From Metridium senile (Eukaryota; Cnidaria; Anthozoa; Actiniaria; Metridiidae), in the NCBI GenBank assembly GCA_949775045.1, contig OX459105.1, positions 6,431,069 to 6,495,068 on the forward strand: a DNA stretch of 64,000 nucleotides, in the 5' to 3' direction. Positions within the stretch are counted from its first letter, which is position 1. Each line of letters begins with the position of its first letter. Below, one piece after another: positions 48,162 through 58,529 of this stretch. The position numbers and the translations under genes were made by a program. The notes beneath the pieces were generated by a model. The model saw only the letters and a program-made list of their open reading frames with translations, was not told the origin of the DNA and ran no database searches.

Positions 48162-50281
48162 ATGTTGAAGATAGTTTTCCCGGTGCAAGACAACGATCCA
48201 AACCAATTTCGATACATCGAGGAACCTATAAGCGAGTTTATCACGTCGATTAAACGTGAACAACGAAGATTGAAAGAGCTTGAAGATGAAGAAGACGTAC
48301 AACTTGAGAAAGCTGGCATTCTGACATTCATTGGGCTGGCATACGACAAGTTGGGGTCTTATTCTCTGTCAAAAAAGTACTTTGAACAGCTATTGTCGGT
48401 AGCTCAAGACCTTGCAGATAGAAAGCTAATTGGCCGGGCTTATACTAACTTAGGTTGCATTCACCGTAAAACTGGAGACTTGACAAAAGCCTTTGAATAT
48501 TTTGAAAGGTCGCTCGCCTTAGCGAGAGATCGTCATGATCAACCTGCAATTGCTAAAAACCTCAATAACTTGGGTAATATTTATGAAATGAGGTGTAATA
48601 TTGCCGATGCGATTGAGTGTCATGAAGAAAGGCTAACGATATCTCGGTCATTGAATGATTTAGATGGTGTATGTAAGGCTTGTAGTTGTCTTGGTTCGTT
48701 ATATCGAGCAAATGGACAATTGAATATGAGTATAGATAGATATGAAGACCTTTTGGACACATTGAGGGCAAAACTAAGTAAGTATCGATTGTGTCAGTGT
48801 TTCTAAGCAAACCATAGACCTAATCGCCTAACGCGTTGCTATGTATGTTTCCACCCAATTCAAATCTTTTGGGAATAAGATTTTTTATCTTTTGTATTTC
48901 GATGTTACATATAAATAATTGGAACACATTCAAGTCCTTATTCCCAGAGGATTTGAATTGCGTTGACTGAACACCGATTAGGTATATTCGAAGCTTTACT
49001 CCAATTGTATCCTTGGAAATTCCGATGACACTAGTTTAACCACTAGGTATTCAAATTGTTTTCTTGAATATCGAAGCAGCACTCACTTGTAATCGCGCAT
49101 TTTCAATCCATTTTTCTTTAAAACACCGACACATACAATACTACTTATGTCTGGCAATATCATTCGTGTATTATATGCGTTGTAAGTACTGGATATACAA
49201 ATTTGTATCTAATTCTTTAGTTGGATTTGGTTTTGCAGGGATACAAGTTGTCTTAGCAGATGACGAGTCCGATAGTGATGATGATATTGATTTGGACGAG
49301 ATAGCATATGATATATTCAGGTAAAACAACAAAATACCCAACACAATAAAACAACAACCATGGCGACCATTATAATTTGAATAACGCTTATCCGTGAGCC
49401 TCACTCCACTACCACTACAATCAGTATTTACCACCGTCACTCCCCATCTGTGTTCTTCAGTGAGGCTCACTCCACACACTACCACTACAATCAGTATTTA
49501 CAACCATCGCTCCCCATCTGTGTTCTTCAGTGAGGCTCACTCCACACACTGCCACTACAATCAGTATTTACCACCGTCACTCCCCATCTGTGCTCTTCAG
49601 TGAGGCCCACTCGACACACTACCACTACAATCAGTATTTACCACCGTCACTCCCCATCTGTGTTCTTCAGTGAGGCTCACTCCACACACTGCCACTACAA
49701 TCAGTATTTACCACCGTCACTCCCCATCTGTGCTCTTCAGTGAGGCTCACTCCACACATTGTCCACTACAATCAGTATTTACCACCGTCACTCCCCATCT
49801 GTGCTCTTCAATGAGGCTCACTCCACACATTGTCCACTACAATCAGTATTTACCACCGTCACCCCCCATCTGTGCCCTTCAGTGAGGCTCAATCCACACA
49901 CTACCACTACAATCAGTATTTACAACCATCACTCCCCATCTGTGCTCTTCAGTGAGGCTCACTCCACACATTGTCCACTACAATCAGTATTTACCACCGT
50001 CACTCCCCATCTGTGTTCTTCAGTGAGGCTCACTCCACACACTGCCACTACAATCAGTATTTACCACCGTCACTCCCCATCTGTGCTCTTCAGTGAGGCC
50101 CACTCCACACACTACCATGCACAACAAATTAATGTTACCGGCAGTATACTATTGATTTTTCAGGGAAGAAATGGAAAGACTGAACAAGAAAACTGAGGTT
50201 CCTAAGCCCTCTTTAACAAAGAAAGTCAAGCAGACATGTAACAACATTGGGTACCTATTTAAAAGTCTTGTCAAGCAATAA
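48162..50281 (+). CDS. TPR-repeat protein B, paralogue of A
   Basis: Three exons: 48162-48777, 49239-49320, 50164-50281; phases 1 and 2, as in gene A; 271 residues from ATG 48162. The in-frame ATG at 48123 would add 13 residues, and an unseen upstream exon is possible because GTGCAAG before DNDPNQF could be an acceptor. DNDPNQFRYIEE aligns with DPNQFRFIEE of A. Four TPRs follow (ILTFIGLAYDKLGSYSLS, AYTNLGCIHRKTGDLTKA, NLNNLGNIYEMRCNIADA, KACSCLGSLYRANGQLN). Exon 2 gives the acidic DDESDSDDDIDLDE. The tail ends NNIGYLFKSLVKQ, unlike the lysine-rich end of A. Function unknown. Confidence 0.88.
48850..48962. repeat. Hairpin in TPR-B intron 1
   Basis: CAATTCAAATCTTTTGGGAA, TAAG mirrors CTTATTCCCAGAGGATTTGA, ATTG around an AT-rich loop. 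Confidence 0.85.
49395..50115. repeat. 70-bp minisatellite filling TPR-B intron 2
   Basis: About ten copies of TGAGGCTCACTCCACACACT, ACCACTACAATCAGTATTTA, CCACCGTCACTCCCCATCTG, TGCTCTTCAG at exactly 70 bp (71 in units with TTGTCCACT). It covers most of intron 49321-50163. Confidence 0.97.
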
Positions 50282-50321
50282 TACAAGAGGTTTTTGGATC
50301 ATCTAAAGGAACATTACTTTA

Positions 50322-50331
50322 AATAAATAAA
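50322..50331 (+). terminator. Polyadenylation signal of TPR-B
   Basis: AATAAATAAAT 40 bp after the TAA at 50279-50281. Confidence 0.6.
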
Positions 50332-50344
50332 TCGCTTTTTTAAC

Positions 50345-50560
50345 GTCTCGATTCTTCTAGACTGGGCCCTACTAATGGGGGAGACACACACTCACTACCT
50401 CTACGTTTAGAGAGAAAAACCCTCGTGGCATAGGAAAGAAGAACACATCAAACAAACTCAACTCACATATAATTCATGCCCGAGCCGGGACTCAAACCTG
50501 GACCAAAGCGGTGAGAAGCCAGCGCTCTCACCGCTAGGCCACCCATGCCTCTTTCTCTTA
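50345..50560 (-). mobile_element. tRNA-headed SINE (minus strand)
   Basis: On the minus strand from about 50548: GCATGGGTGGCCTAGCGGTG, with A-box TGGCCTAGCGGTGAGAGC (50541-50524), then B-box AGGTTTGAGTCCC (50500-50488) with normal spacing. A non-tRNA body follows with GCCACGAGGGTTTTTCTC. Transcribed by RNA polymerase III from these internal boxes if intact. The head is unusually well kept. Confidence 0.82.
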
Positions 50561-50589
50561 AATGTTAGCGGAACATTAAACTGACACTT

Positions 50590-51765
50590 TGTAAAGAATC
50601 TTGAATTGTAAACGTTTTAATAAAAATAAAAATATCTATCAACACTAAACAGCACTAATCAACTATACTCGAAAATAAAAGTTTCGTTAACAAACATCAA
50701 TGTCGTGGGCTTCCTGTTTAGGAACATGGAAGAAGGGAGAATGAGGCGAGAAAGGAGGAAGGGAGTCCTTCTCTTTCTTTTCTCTTATTTTCGTTCTCAG
50801 TTTACACACCGTCAATAAAACCGCCAGAAAGGAAGCCCATAGGAGGAAAAGGAGTTGCCTGCAAAGGAGGCTAACAAAACAATAACATCGCGGATTCAAG
50901 GGGGTTACTTGGGTAACTGATCGACCCCCTTTTTGAGCAGCGAGGTTTTAATATTCAGGGCCGGGTCCAGACCAAAGCTAACCGGCTTTTGAACTTAACA
51001 GAGTCCAAAAGAAATCTTGCAAAGAGTCCAGTATTATATCACTGTTTTAAAATCTGAAACCCGACAGGTTTCCGTAAACGTACCGTGGCAAACCGGTCTG
51101 GATCCATATTTTATTCTTTTTGGTAAGCACAAAAATCAGACACCAGCATCCCTTAGCTTTCTATCCTTGCTGGATCCACGACTGTATAGAGATGACACTA
51201 TTTTATAGCACTGTTTAGTACGAAAACGAAATAAAAGCTACATAAAATCAAGACCGGTATGAAAGCACTTTGCTGTTCAGAATTTGTGCTCTTCTGTTTC
51301 TTCTTCTCCGTTTTTGTGACTGACAACCACGTGAGGTTTCTCCTCAGGAACCTGGAGAAAAGAAGGATAAGGATGAGAATGAATCTAGTTATTGACGAGA
51401 CGGAGTCAAGGTTATTATTCACCGATATTCACTGAGCCTGAGGTGGATAATTGCATTTTTAGTAAAAATACAAATGTGATTAATTCAAAACGTAATTGAA
51501 GAAAAACTGTTCATTTATTTCTAAAAGTGCGTGAAACGCTGTTCGGAGTCTTGATATTCACTTATACTCCCTGAGCCTGAGGTGAATAATTGTTTAAGTA
51601 TCAATATACAAATGACCAATAAAAGGTACTCATAGATTTAAAGAACTGTTAAATCCTTGTTGATGTTAACCCCTAAAAGGTACGACCGTCGATGTTCTTG
51701 GCAGTTGAGCTTGTTTGTGGAAACAGTATCAAGTATACTCTTACAGGTACGCAGTCGTATGACGG
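50590..51765. other. Intergenic stretch, mostly unassigned
   Basis: Holds a diverged inverted pair related to 3630-3821 (CTTCCTGTTTAGGAAC near 50710; AGGAAGCCCATAGG near 50830), and from 51620 the left half of a family D copy. The rest shows no gene. Confidence 0.5.
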
Positions 51766-51986
51766 AATAGTCTTCTTCACAGTTCCCTGCGCCATCTTGA
51801 AAGGTAGCCGGGCCTTTGCATCGAAGCGAGACGAACATCGAGCTTGCAACGATAGAGACATTTTAACACCTTGTGGAACAATTATTCACGTGTCTCTATC
51901 ACTGCAAGCTCAACGTTCGTTTCGCTTCGATGCAAAGTCCCGGCTACCTTTCAAGATGGTGATGGGAACTACCAAGGGGACTATTC
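51766..51986. mobile_element. MITE family F, best full copy
   Basis: The left end AATAGTCTTCTTCACAGTTC, CCTGCGCCATCTTGAAAGGT, then AGCGAGACGAACATCGAGC mirrors the right GAGCTCAACG-like TCAACGTTCGTTTCGCTTCG, CTACCTTTCAAGATGGTG, GAACTACCAAGGGGACTATT. 221 bp. It has inserted into a family D copy whose halves flank it (51620-51765 and 51987-52075). Confidence 0.92.
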
Positions 51987-52401
51987 ACTTTTGAGCCACA
52001 ATCCTAAAAGCAAAATAAATATTTCCAAGCCTAAAAGGAGCACCGATCATCCCTACCACTTGCAGAAGGAAGTCGCTCCCTGAGCAGTTCGTTTATTTAT
52101 ATATTCATTTACTTCTTACCTCCCAGAAATCCTCGTCGTCAAAAAGTTGGTGCTCCTCTGGAGGATCAAAAACACTCATCTTGGCGATGAAACCTGCAGC
52201 AACATAGTCACAATAGAGGTCGAGTTAGAATAGAGAAAGTTGGTGTCATATAATAAGGAAGAGGATGAGTAGAGTTAGATCGGTGAGGGATAGATGCAGA
52301 GTAAATGCAGAGTTAAGGGTGCTCCAGAAATGGATCCGATTTTCACAATAGCGATATTTTACTGATTCTTTTTTTTAAAGCTCGCGTCTTATGAATTCTA
52401 T

Positions 52402-52775
52402 ACGGTGGCCCACAGGGGACAGCTGCAAACAAATGAAAGTTGCTGCAAACAAATAAAAGTTGCTGCAAACAAGTAAAAAGTGCTGCAAACAAATAAAAGT
52501 CGCTGCAAACAAATAAAAGATGCTGCAAACAAATAAAAGTCGCTGCAAACAAATAAAAGATGCTGCAAACAAATAGAAGATGCTGCAAACAAATAAAAGT
52601 TGCTGCAAACAAATAGAAAATGCTGCAAACAAGTAAAAGTTGCTGCAAACAAGTAAAAGTTGCTGCAAACAAGTAAAAGTTGCTGTAAACAAATAAAAGT
52701 TGCTGCAAACAAGTAAAAGTTGCCGCAAACAAGTAAAAGTTGCTGCAAATAAATAAAAGTTGCTGCAAACAAAAA
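52402..52775. repeat. 20-bp minisatellite behind a GGTGGCCCACAGGGGACA cap
   Basis: ACGGTGGCCCACAGGGGACA at the left, then about 18 copies of GCTGCAAACAAATAAAAGTT at a 20-bp period. The cap is one base different from that of 11934-12866, but the internal unit is unrelated. No right cap is visible. Frames on the minus strand (Phe/Leu/Cys/Ala) are repeat translation. Confidence 0.93.
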
Positions 52776-52784
52776 TATTAAACC

Positions 52785-52980
52785 TAATTTCTCCAGAGAG
52801 CCGACGCTGCGCTCATTTTACTTCCCTCTCTCCATCAGTGCTCCGTTTTACGGGTATCAGTTAAAGCTACTTTAAGCTACTCGGAAAGTTGAAACAAGGA
52901 TGCGAGGTCACTGGGAATCGAACTCGGGACCTCTTTCACAGAACGCCGCGCACTGACCAACTGTGCCATCCTTGCTTCTA
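52785..52980 (-). mobile_element. tRNA-headed SINE, second family (minus strand)
   Basis: On the minus strand from 52976: GCAAGGATGGCACAGTTGGT, A-box TGGCACAGTTGGTCAGTGC (52968-52950), B-box GAGTTCGATTCCC (52925-52913), closing GCATCCTTG as a remnant acceptor stem. The body runs to about 52785. Its head differs from the SINE at 50345. Confidence 0.82.
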
Positions 52981-52989
52981 CTAAAAGGT

Positions 52990-53210
52990 ATAATATAATG
53001 AAATCTGTAACTTCGTAAAAATTGTTGACTTAATTACTTTAGTCTTTACTTACGTTGGCAGCTTTAGCCCTTCGTTGGAGTACTCCGTTCGAAACGTCAG
53101 TAAAGTTAAGTCAACATTTTTCATGGTGTTTCAAATTTCATCATATTACCTACTGTTAATATCAAACACCGACGCAGCCTTTACTACTTTACTCGCTAGT
53201 TTCCATTTGT
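52990..53210. repeat. Family E copy
   Basis: ATATAATGAAATCTGTAACT ... CTTTAGCCCTTCGTTGGAGT ... CAAATTTCATCATATTACCT ... CAAACACCGACGCAGCC. The arms are inverted. Followed by a C run at about 53287-53305. Confidence 0.8.
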
Positions 53211-53699
53211 ATTTTAATGCGTTTAAATCATTTTCGATCGATACTAGGCACAGGCTCCTCTCACACAAAGACCCCTCTCCCCCTTCCCCCCCCCCCCCCC
53301 CCCCCACACACACACCCAAAAAAAGAAAGAGAAAAAAAAGTAGCAGGATACTCCGATATGAACCACACAGTACACATTTGGGCTTAGAAATCATATTTAT
53401 TGTGTCTTTTGAGAATATTTTGAATACACTTTGTTTCTCCTTCTAGGCTGTAGCTATTCTACTCAATTAGAAAATTAGTAATCATAATCTATATTTTAAC
53501 GTATTTGTGTAAAGTTTAGAGTATATTTCAGAACTGCCAACTTTTTTGATAATAGCTAAACATGATTACAAGTCTTACTACACTAAATATAATCATTATA
53601 AATATTATACTATGCACAACCCCTGTATAATCCCGTATTTTAATTAACTATATTACAACTTTTTGACTATATAGAATACGTGAATATTTGTCTTGCGAT

Positions 53700-53811
53700 A
53701 TGTTTAAAGGTCTCGAGTCTATCATTGCAAGATTGACGTTCGTCTCGCTTCGATGCAGAGATTCGGCTATCTTTGAATTACACGATGGCGCAGGGAACAG
53801 TGAACAGGACT
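53700..53811. repeat. Right half of MITE family F feeding the 35-bp array
   Basis: TCTATCATTGCAAGATTGAC, GTTCGTCTCGCTTCGATGCA, GGCTATCTTTGAATT, GATGGCGCAGGGAACAGTG. This is the same order as the right arm of 51766-51986, running straight into the tandem array. Confidence 0.85.
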
Positions 53812-55035
53812 ATTGCAAGATGGTGAAGGGAACTGTAAAGGGGACTATTGCAAGATGGCGCAGGGAACTGTGAGGGGGACTATTCCAAGATGGTGCAGGG
53901 AACTGTGAAGGGGACTATTGCAAGATGGCGCAGGGAACTGTGAAGGGGACTATTGCAAGATGGTGCAGAGAACTGTGAAGGGGACTATTGCAAGATGGTG
54001 CAGAGAACTGTGAAGGGGACTATTGCAAGATGGGACAGGGAACTGTGAGGGGGACTATTGCAAGATGGTGCAGGGAACTGTGAAGGGGACTATTGCAAGA
54101 TGGTACAGGGAACTGTGAAGGGGACTATTGCAAGATGGTGCAGAGAACTGTGAAGGGGACTATTGCAAGATGGTACAGGGAACTGTGAAGGGGACTATTG
54201 CAAGATGGCGCAGGGAACTGTGAAGGGGACTATTGCAAGATGGTGCAGGGAACTGTGAAGGGGACTATTGCAAGATGGCGCAGGGAACTGTGAAGGGGAC
54301 TATTGCAAGATGGTGCAGAGAACTGTGAAGGGGACTATTGCAAGATGGTGCAGAGAACTGTGAAGGGGACTATTGCAAGATGGGACAGGGAACTGTGAGG
54401 GGGACTATTGCAAGATGGTGCAGGGAACTGTGAAGGGGACTATTGCAAGATGGTACAGGGAACTGTGAAGGGGACTATTGCAAGATGGTGCAGAGAACTG
54501 TGAAGGGGACTATTGCAAGATGGTACAGGGAACTGTGAAGGGGACTATTGCAAGATGGCGCAGGGAACTGTGAAGGGGACTATTGCAAGATGGTGCAGGG
54601 AACTGTGAAGGGGACTATTGCAAGATGGCGCAGGGAACTGTGAAGGGGACTATTGCAAGATGGCGCAGGGAACTGTGAAGGGGACTATTGCAAGATGGTA
54701 CAGGGAACTGTGAAGGGGACTATTGCAAGATGGTGCAGGGAACTGTGAGGGGGACTATTGCAAGATGGTACAGGGAACTGTGAAGGGGACTATTGCAAGA
54801 TGGTGCAGGGAACTGTGAAGGGGACTATTGCAAGATGGTGCAGGGAACTGTGAAGGGGACTATTGCAAGATGGTGCAGGGAACTGTGAGGGGGACTATTG
54901 CAAGATGGTACAGGGAACTGTGAAGGGGACTATTGCAAGATGGTGCAGGGAACTGTGAAGGGGACTATTGCAAGATGGTGCAGGGAACTGTGAAGGGGAC
55001 TATTGCAAGATGGCGCAGGGAACTGTGGAGGGGAC
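53784..55035. repeat. 35-bp minisatellite with higher-order repeats
   Basis: About 36 monomers of AACTGTGAAGGGGACTATTG, CAAGATGGTGCAGGG. Variant monomers (GGCGCAGGG, GGTACAGGG, GGTGCAGAG, GGGACAGGG, TGAGGGGG) follow each other in fixed order. The block 53951-54300 repeats at 54301-54650 (350 bp = 10 monomers), and 54721-54860 repeats at 54861-55000 (140 bp = 4 monomers). Confidence 0.96.
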
Positions 55036-55198
55036 TCTTGCTCTATACGTAAAAACCTATCGAGTAAAATAATGACTTTTAACTTGGTCTCCATATGGAA
55101 CTGGGAAGAGGAACATACATTCAAATATCCCTTCTCACTACATCGTTTTTCTGCGCAATGCTTTTGGACATTTCTGTTTCTTCCTATTTTCTTCTCTC
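55035..55198. other. Short spacer between minisatellite and GPCR 3' end
   Basis: Unique-looking sequence ending in CTTCTCTCC tracts. No gene or clear minus-strand polyadenylation signal seen, so the GPCR 3' UTR may extend into the array. Confidence 0.5.
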
Positions 55199-56302
55199 CT
55201 AGTCTCTCTCCCCTTCATTTGGAGCACATGGTTTAAGGACCGCGATTCTATTAAGTGATACATTTTCGTTTTGGGGTAAGATGTTACGACAAAGCGATAC
55301 GAGCTTGTTCCGTAAATATTGAAAGTTGTAAAAAAGAATCGTAGAGCCGATAGCTCCATTAGCGTATACGAGAGCACTACTGACCATACGAGTAATAAAA
55401 TCGATAGCAAAAGTTTTGTTGATTTAAAAAAACATAACTGCACCGTTATATAACACAAATATTAAATACGGAATAATGAACGCACATATTAGAGAAATAA
55501 ACATATAGTTGGCTTTGTAGCGCGAAACATTTGAGCGTGCCCTTTGTGTGTTTGATGTAGCACCGCTGGCTGGAGCAGCAGTACGTTGCCGGCGCATATA
55601 CCTTACGATAAGTATGCAAGTGGTAGTCAGGATGACAGTTGGAATGATGTAAAACAATACAGTGAACAAAGTAAAAAGTATACGGCGATACTTTACAGAT
55701 TGGTCGGATAAACAAAACAACGTGTATTTATCGTAAGAAAGATCGAATCGCACTAGAACCATCGTTGGCATGGGTATGAACGATAACAGCGCGCCTAGCA
55801 ACCACGCCGCTACTACTAGCCTCTTGCACGTCTTATTGCTCGGGACAAAGAAAGGATAATATACCGCAAGAAAACGCTCTATACCTATAAAGAGGTAATT
55901 CATACACGTTACAACTGGAAAGACGTACATCGCATATCTGACCAACTTACAAATTAAATCGCTTGTGAGATAATCAATAAACATCTCCGTAGTTACGACT
56001 GGAAGACTTATCAGCGAGCACAGTACATCTGACAGGGCGAGGCTTTGGATGAATAGATCAGTCATTGGCCGTCTAAAAGAACCTTGCTTGACATTCTTTG
56101 GCTTCTTGTACATGAAATACAGGATAAGAGAGTTTGCCAAGAGGGCGTACACCCCTAGAATGCTCGATGGAATAGTGAGTGATAATTTGATGCCGAGTTT
56201 CACTGGATTGAAGATGTACGTCGAGGAGCCGTTGATTATGGCAGTTATATTAGCGTTGGGTATACTAGTGGTGTTATAAGCGATGGAGTTCGTTGTTGCC
56301 AT
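55199..56302 (-). pseudogene. Class A (rhodopsin-like) GPCR with in-frame stop before TM7
   Basis: Single-exon frame from ATG 56302 (MATTNSIAYNTTS). N-glycosylation sequons NTT, NIT and NGS precede TM1 (YALLANSLILYF). TM2 has SLALSDVLCSL, TM3 CKLVRYAMYVF ... GIERFLAVYYP (ERF for DRY), TM4 VVAAWLLGALLSF, TM5 VLFYIIPTVIL, and TM6 SLICAFIIPYLIF. TAA at 55424-55426 follows GAVMFF. The same frame continues INKTFAIDFITRMVSS, LVYANGAIGSTILFYNF (TM7, NPxxY degenerate) and a 30-residue tail to a stop at 55199. Without the stop it is a full seven-helix receptor of about 368 codons. It may be a pseudogene, a reading error, a read-through or edited codon. Orphan; ligand unknown. Confidence 0.88.
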
Positions 56303-56384
56303 GTTGTGATGGTTAGGGCACACTAACTGGGAAAAAAACGATTTACAATGAATATGCTCTTATACTGATACGTTCTTCAGTGTT

Positions 56385-56720
56385 AAAGTGGTAGGGGCTA
56401 TCGGCGTCAGTCGATATTAAAAATATTTATTATAAATATATAACTGTTAAAATCTAATTACAGTACAATACAATACAATCCAATATTTTTTCTATTTATG
56501 TTATATTTTTTTAGGGAAAATACGTATTAACACTAAAAGTTATGTAACATACGGCCGTTAATTTCATCCCTAAAAAGTACATATGTCAGATCATGCTTTT
56601 GGCGGCTGAATTTTGTTTAACTACAAATTCAAGCAAGTAAAAATGACCCCAAAAAGTCACGTTGCTCAATCGACATTTTACCGCCGAGAACCCTAAAAGG
56701 TAATGGAAAACGTTTGCTCT
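56385..56720. repeat. Family D copy
   Basis: GTGGTAGGGGCTATCGGCGT ... AACTGTTAAAATC ... ATCCCTAAAAAGTACA ... AAAAATGACCCCAAAAAGTC ... GAACCCTAAAAGGTAATGG. Upstream flank of the GPCR. Confidence 0.7.
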
Positions 56721-57240
56721 GTTTAAAGTAAACACTTATCCAAAAGCTTTAATACAAAGAGATCGAGTATTCCAAAAAGAAAATTAGCCTCAAAATTGAC
56801 ATTTTGCAATGCCCCTCCACTTTTTTACCCTGTTCTTGGGATGATTTGTTTAATGCATAATTTTTCCGTCTCAGTTTCTCTGTATCTCTTGATCTCCCCT
56901 TGAAACTATCAGCTTCCTTATCCGAGTTTTGAGAATATATAACTTGCCATATTATTAATATTATCATATAAACAGTCCCTAAATCTTTAAATTGATCATT
57001 TTGAATTGAGATGGGTAATGCATCGTAAGTAATCAATAAAACTGTCAGTAATTACCTTTTAATCGCTTTCTTGCTGAGTACAAACAAGCAATAAACCTCA
57101 ATAGGAAACTGTTGAACAGTTTTGAAGCTTCTCTCAAGCTTTGAGCTACATTGAACTGTGCTATACAGTGCGCAGTGCATATGTATCGTCTATAAGAAAT
57201 ACAAGCACAGACTGCATGGCGTTAGTGGCTAGTGAAGACG

Positions 57241-57506
57241 ATTTACTGTGGGACTCGCCGTACCGTAGTCACTTACAAAAACATTTGATGAATTTTTGAC
57301 ATTATTTTGACATTTTTTCATCTCAATCGGACCAATTACAGACATCAAAGTTTTCTAAAGTCTCCGCCTCTCGAAATAAACTCCGCCTCTCGATATAAAC
57401 TTGTACCTGATTGGTCCGATTGAGATGAAACTGAATGTCAAAATAATGTCAAAAATTCATCAAACGTTTTTGTAAGTGACTACAGTACGGCGAGTCGCAC
57501 AGTAAA
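57241..57506. mobile_element. MITE with ~70-bp arms
   Basis: TTTACTGTGGGACTCGCCGT, CACTTACAAAAACATTTGAT, GAATTTTTGACATTATTTTG mirrors CAAAATAATGTCAAAAATTC, ATCAAACGTTTTTGTAAGTG, ACGGCGAGTCGCACAGTAAA. The centre has a doubled CTCCGCCTCTCGA. Confidence 0.93.
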
Positions 57507-57889
57507 AAGCTTAGCAATATAAACACAAACTTACGTCCACATTTGAAACAGGTGTCCCATTTTATAATAGATACAAGTTGAAGTTAATTGAACTGTACAG
57601 TTGATTGTTTCTCCTATTGGGCTTTCTAAAACATAGACAAGGAAGCTACACTCAATGGCTCTCCGTCTCTCAGCGAATTATTTTCAAGATCCTTAATTCT
57701 GTTGACGTAAAAGGGTTTGATCGTCCTAGCAACTCATTATCTCTCCGATCTCCTCAAGTTGTATCAGCCTAAACGTACACTACCTTTGAGTTTCTGCTTT
57801 AGATTTCTTCTTGTGACTCAAAGAGGAAAGGGGTTTTCCGGAAAATGACTTTTAAAATGTTTATATAAAATAAGAGAAGTGCCAAAGTC

Positions 57890-57990
57890 TTGTTGATTTC
57901 AACCACTAAAAAGTACGACCGTGCGATGGCCTTGGCAGTTAAGCTTATTTTTACTAACAAAGCCAAGTAAAAAATGACCCTTACAGATAT
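57890..57990. repeat. Family D fragment
   Basis: TTGATTTCAACCACTAAAAA, GTACGACCGTGCGATGGCCT, AAAAAATGACCCTTACAG. Confidence 0.75.
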
Positions 57991-58039
57991 ATAATAATGT
58001 TAATATTTAATGAGGGGGCCTATTCGCAAAGGCGATTTT

Positions 58040-58430
58040 CAGTAGGGACCTAAAATAAATACAAATAAATATTGAAAAGTACAGTACAATGATAAAAATT
58101 ATAAAAATACTTCAAAACTAAGATAAAAAATACAAAAAAATACAAAAAAATATTTACAAAATTATTTCCTAAGCTTCGATTTAAAAATATTTGAAGATTT
58201 ACAAGTACGTAGTTCAATATCTTACTCATTAAATTCTTTGGTACATTGATAAAAAAAAATTGCTGTTTGCACAAATTAGTATACGTACAAGGGTTAGATG
58301 TAAATTGTCCTTAGCACGTGTATTATAAAAAGGATAGGCACGTTTCTTGAGTATTTCGGTCATGTAAGTCATGTTACGTGCGGCATTTGCTTTCGCAGCG
58401 CTAGCACCTGCACTTTCGAACAATATGCCT
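58040..58430 (-). pseudogene. Possible LINE ORF2 C-terminal remnant
   Basis: Minus strand. Peptides in shifting frames read NLHLTLVRILICANSNFF, INVPKNLMSKI and IELRTCKSSNIFKSKLRK before a stop and an AT-rich tail. The P..i......sl..FKskL ending is like LINE tails here, but frameshifts make the call weak. Confidence 0.35.
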
Positions 58431-58529
58431 GATTTAAAAAAGCACTTATGTGCTGTTGCCCAGTTTAAAACCGCACTTCAACACTTCCTGTTAACTGGAG
58501 CTATGTACTAATAACTGTTTATAAGTGTT

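Noticed and set aside
49394..50196. Ser/Thr/Pro-rich frames over the 70-bp array
   Set aside because: Intronic minisatellite of TPR-B; not bordered by splice signals in frame.
50475..50548. A functional tRNA gene on the minus strand
   Set aside because: Followed by SINE body sequence and lacking a clean acceptor stem.
52343..52772. Three overlapping minus-strand ORFs of 117-141 codons
   Set aside because: 20-bp minisatellite read in three frames; no start context or family.
52894..52976. A functional tRNA gene
   Set aside because: A and B boxes are good but the anticodon arm does not pair convincingly and a non-tRNA body follows; a SINE head fits better.
53784..55035. Possible CRISPR-like array
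   Set aside because: No unique spacers between identical repeats; contiguous 35-bp tandem monomers in a eukaryotic context.
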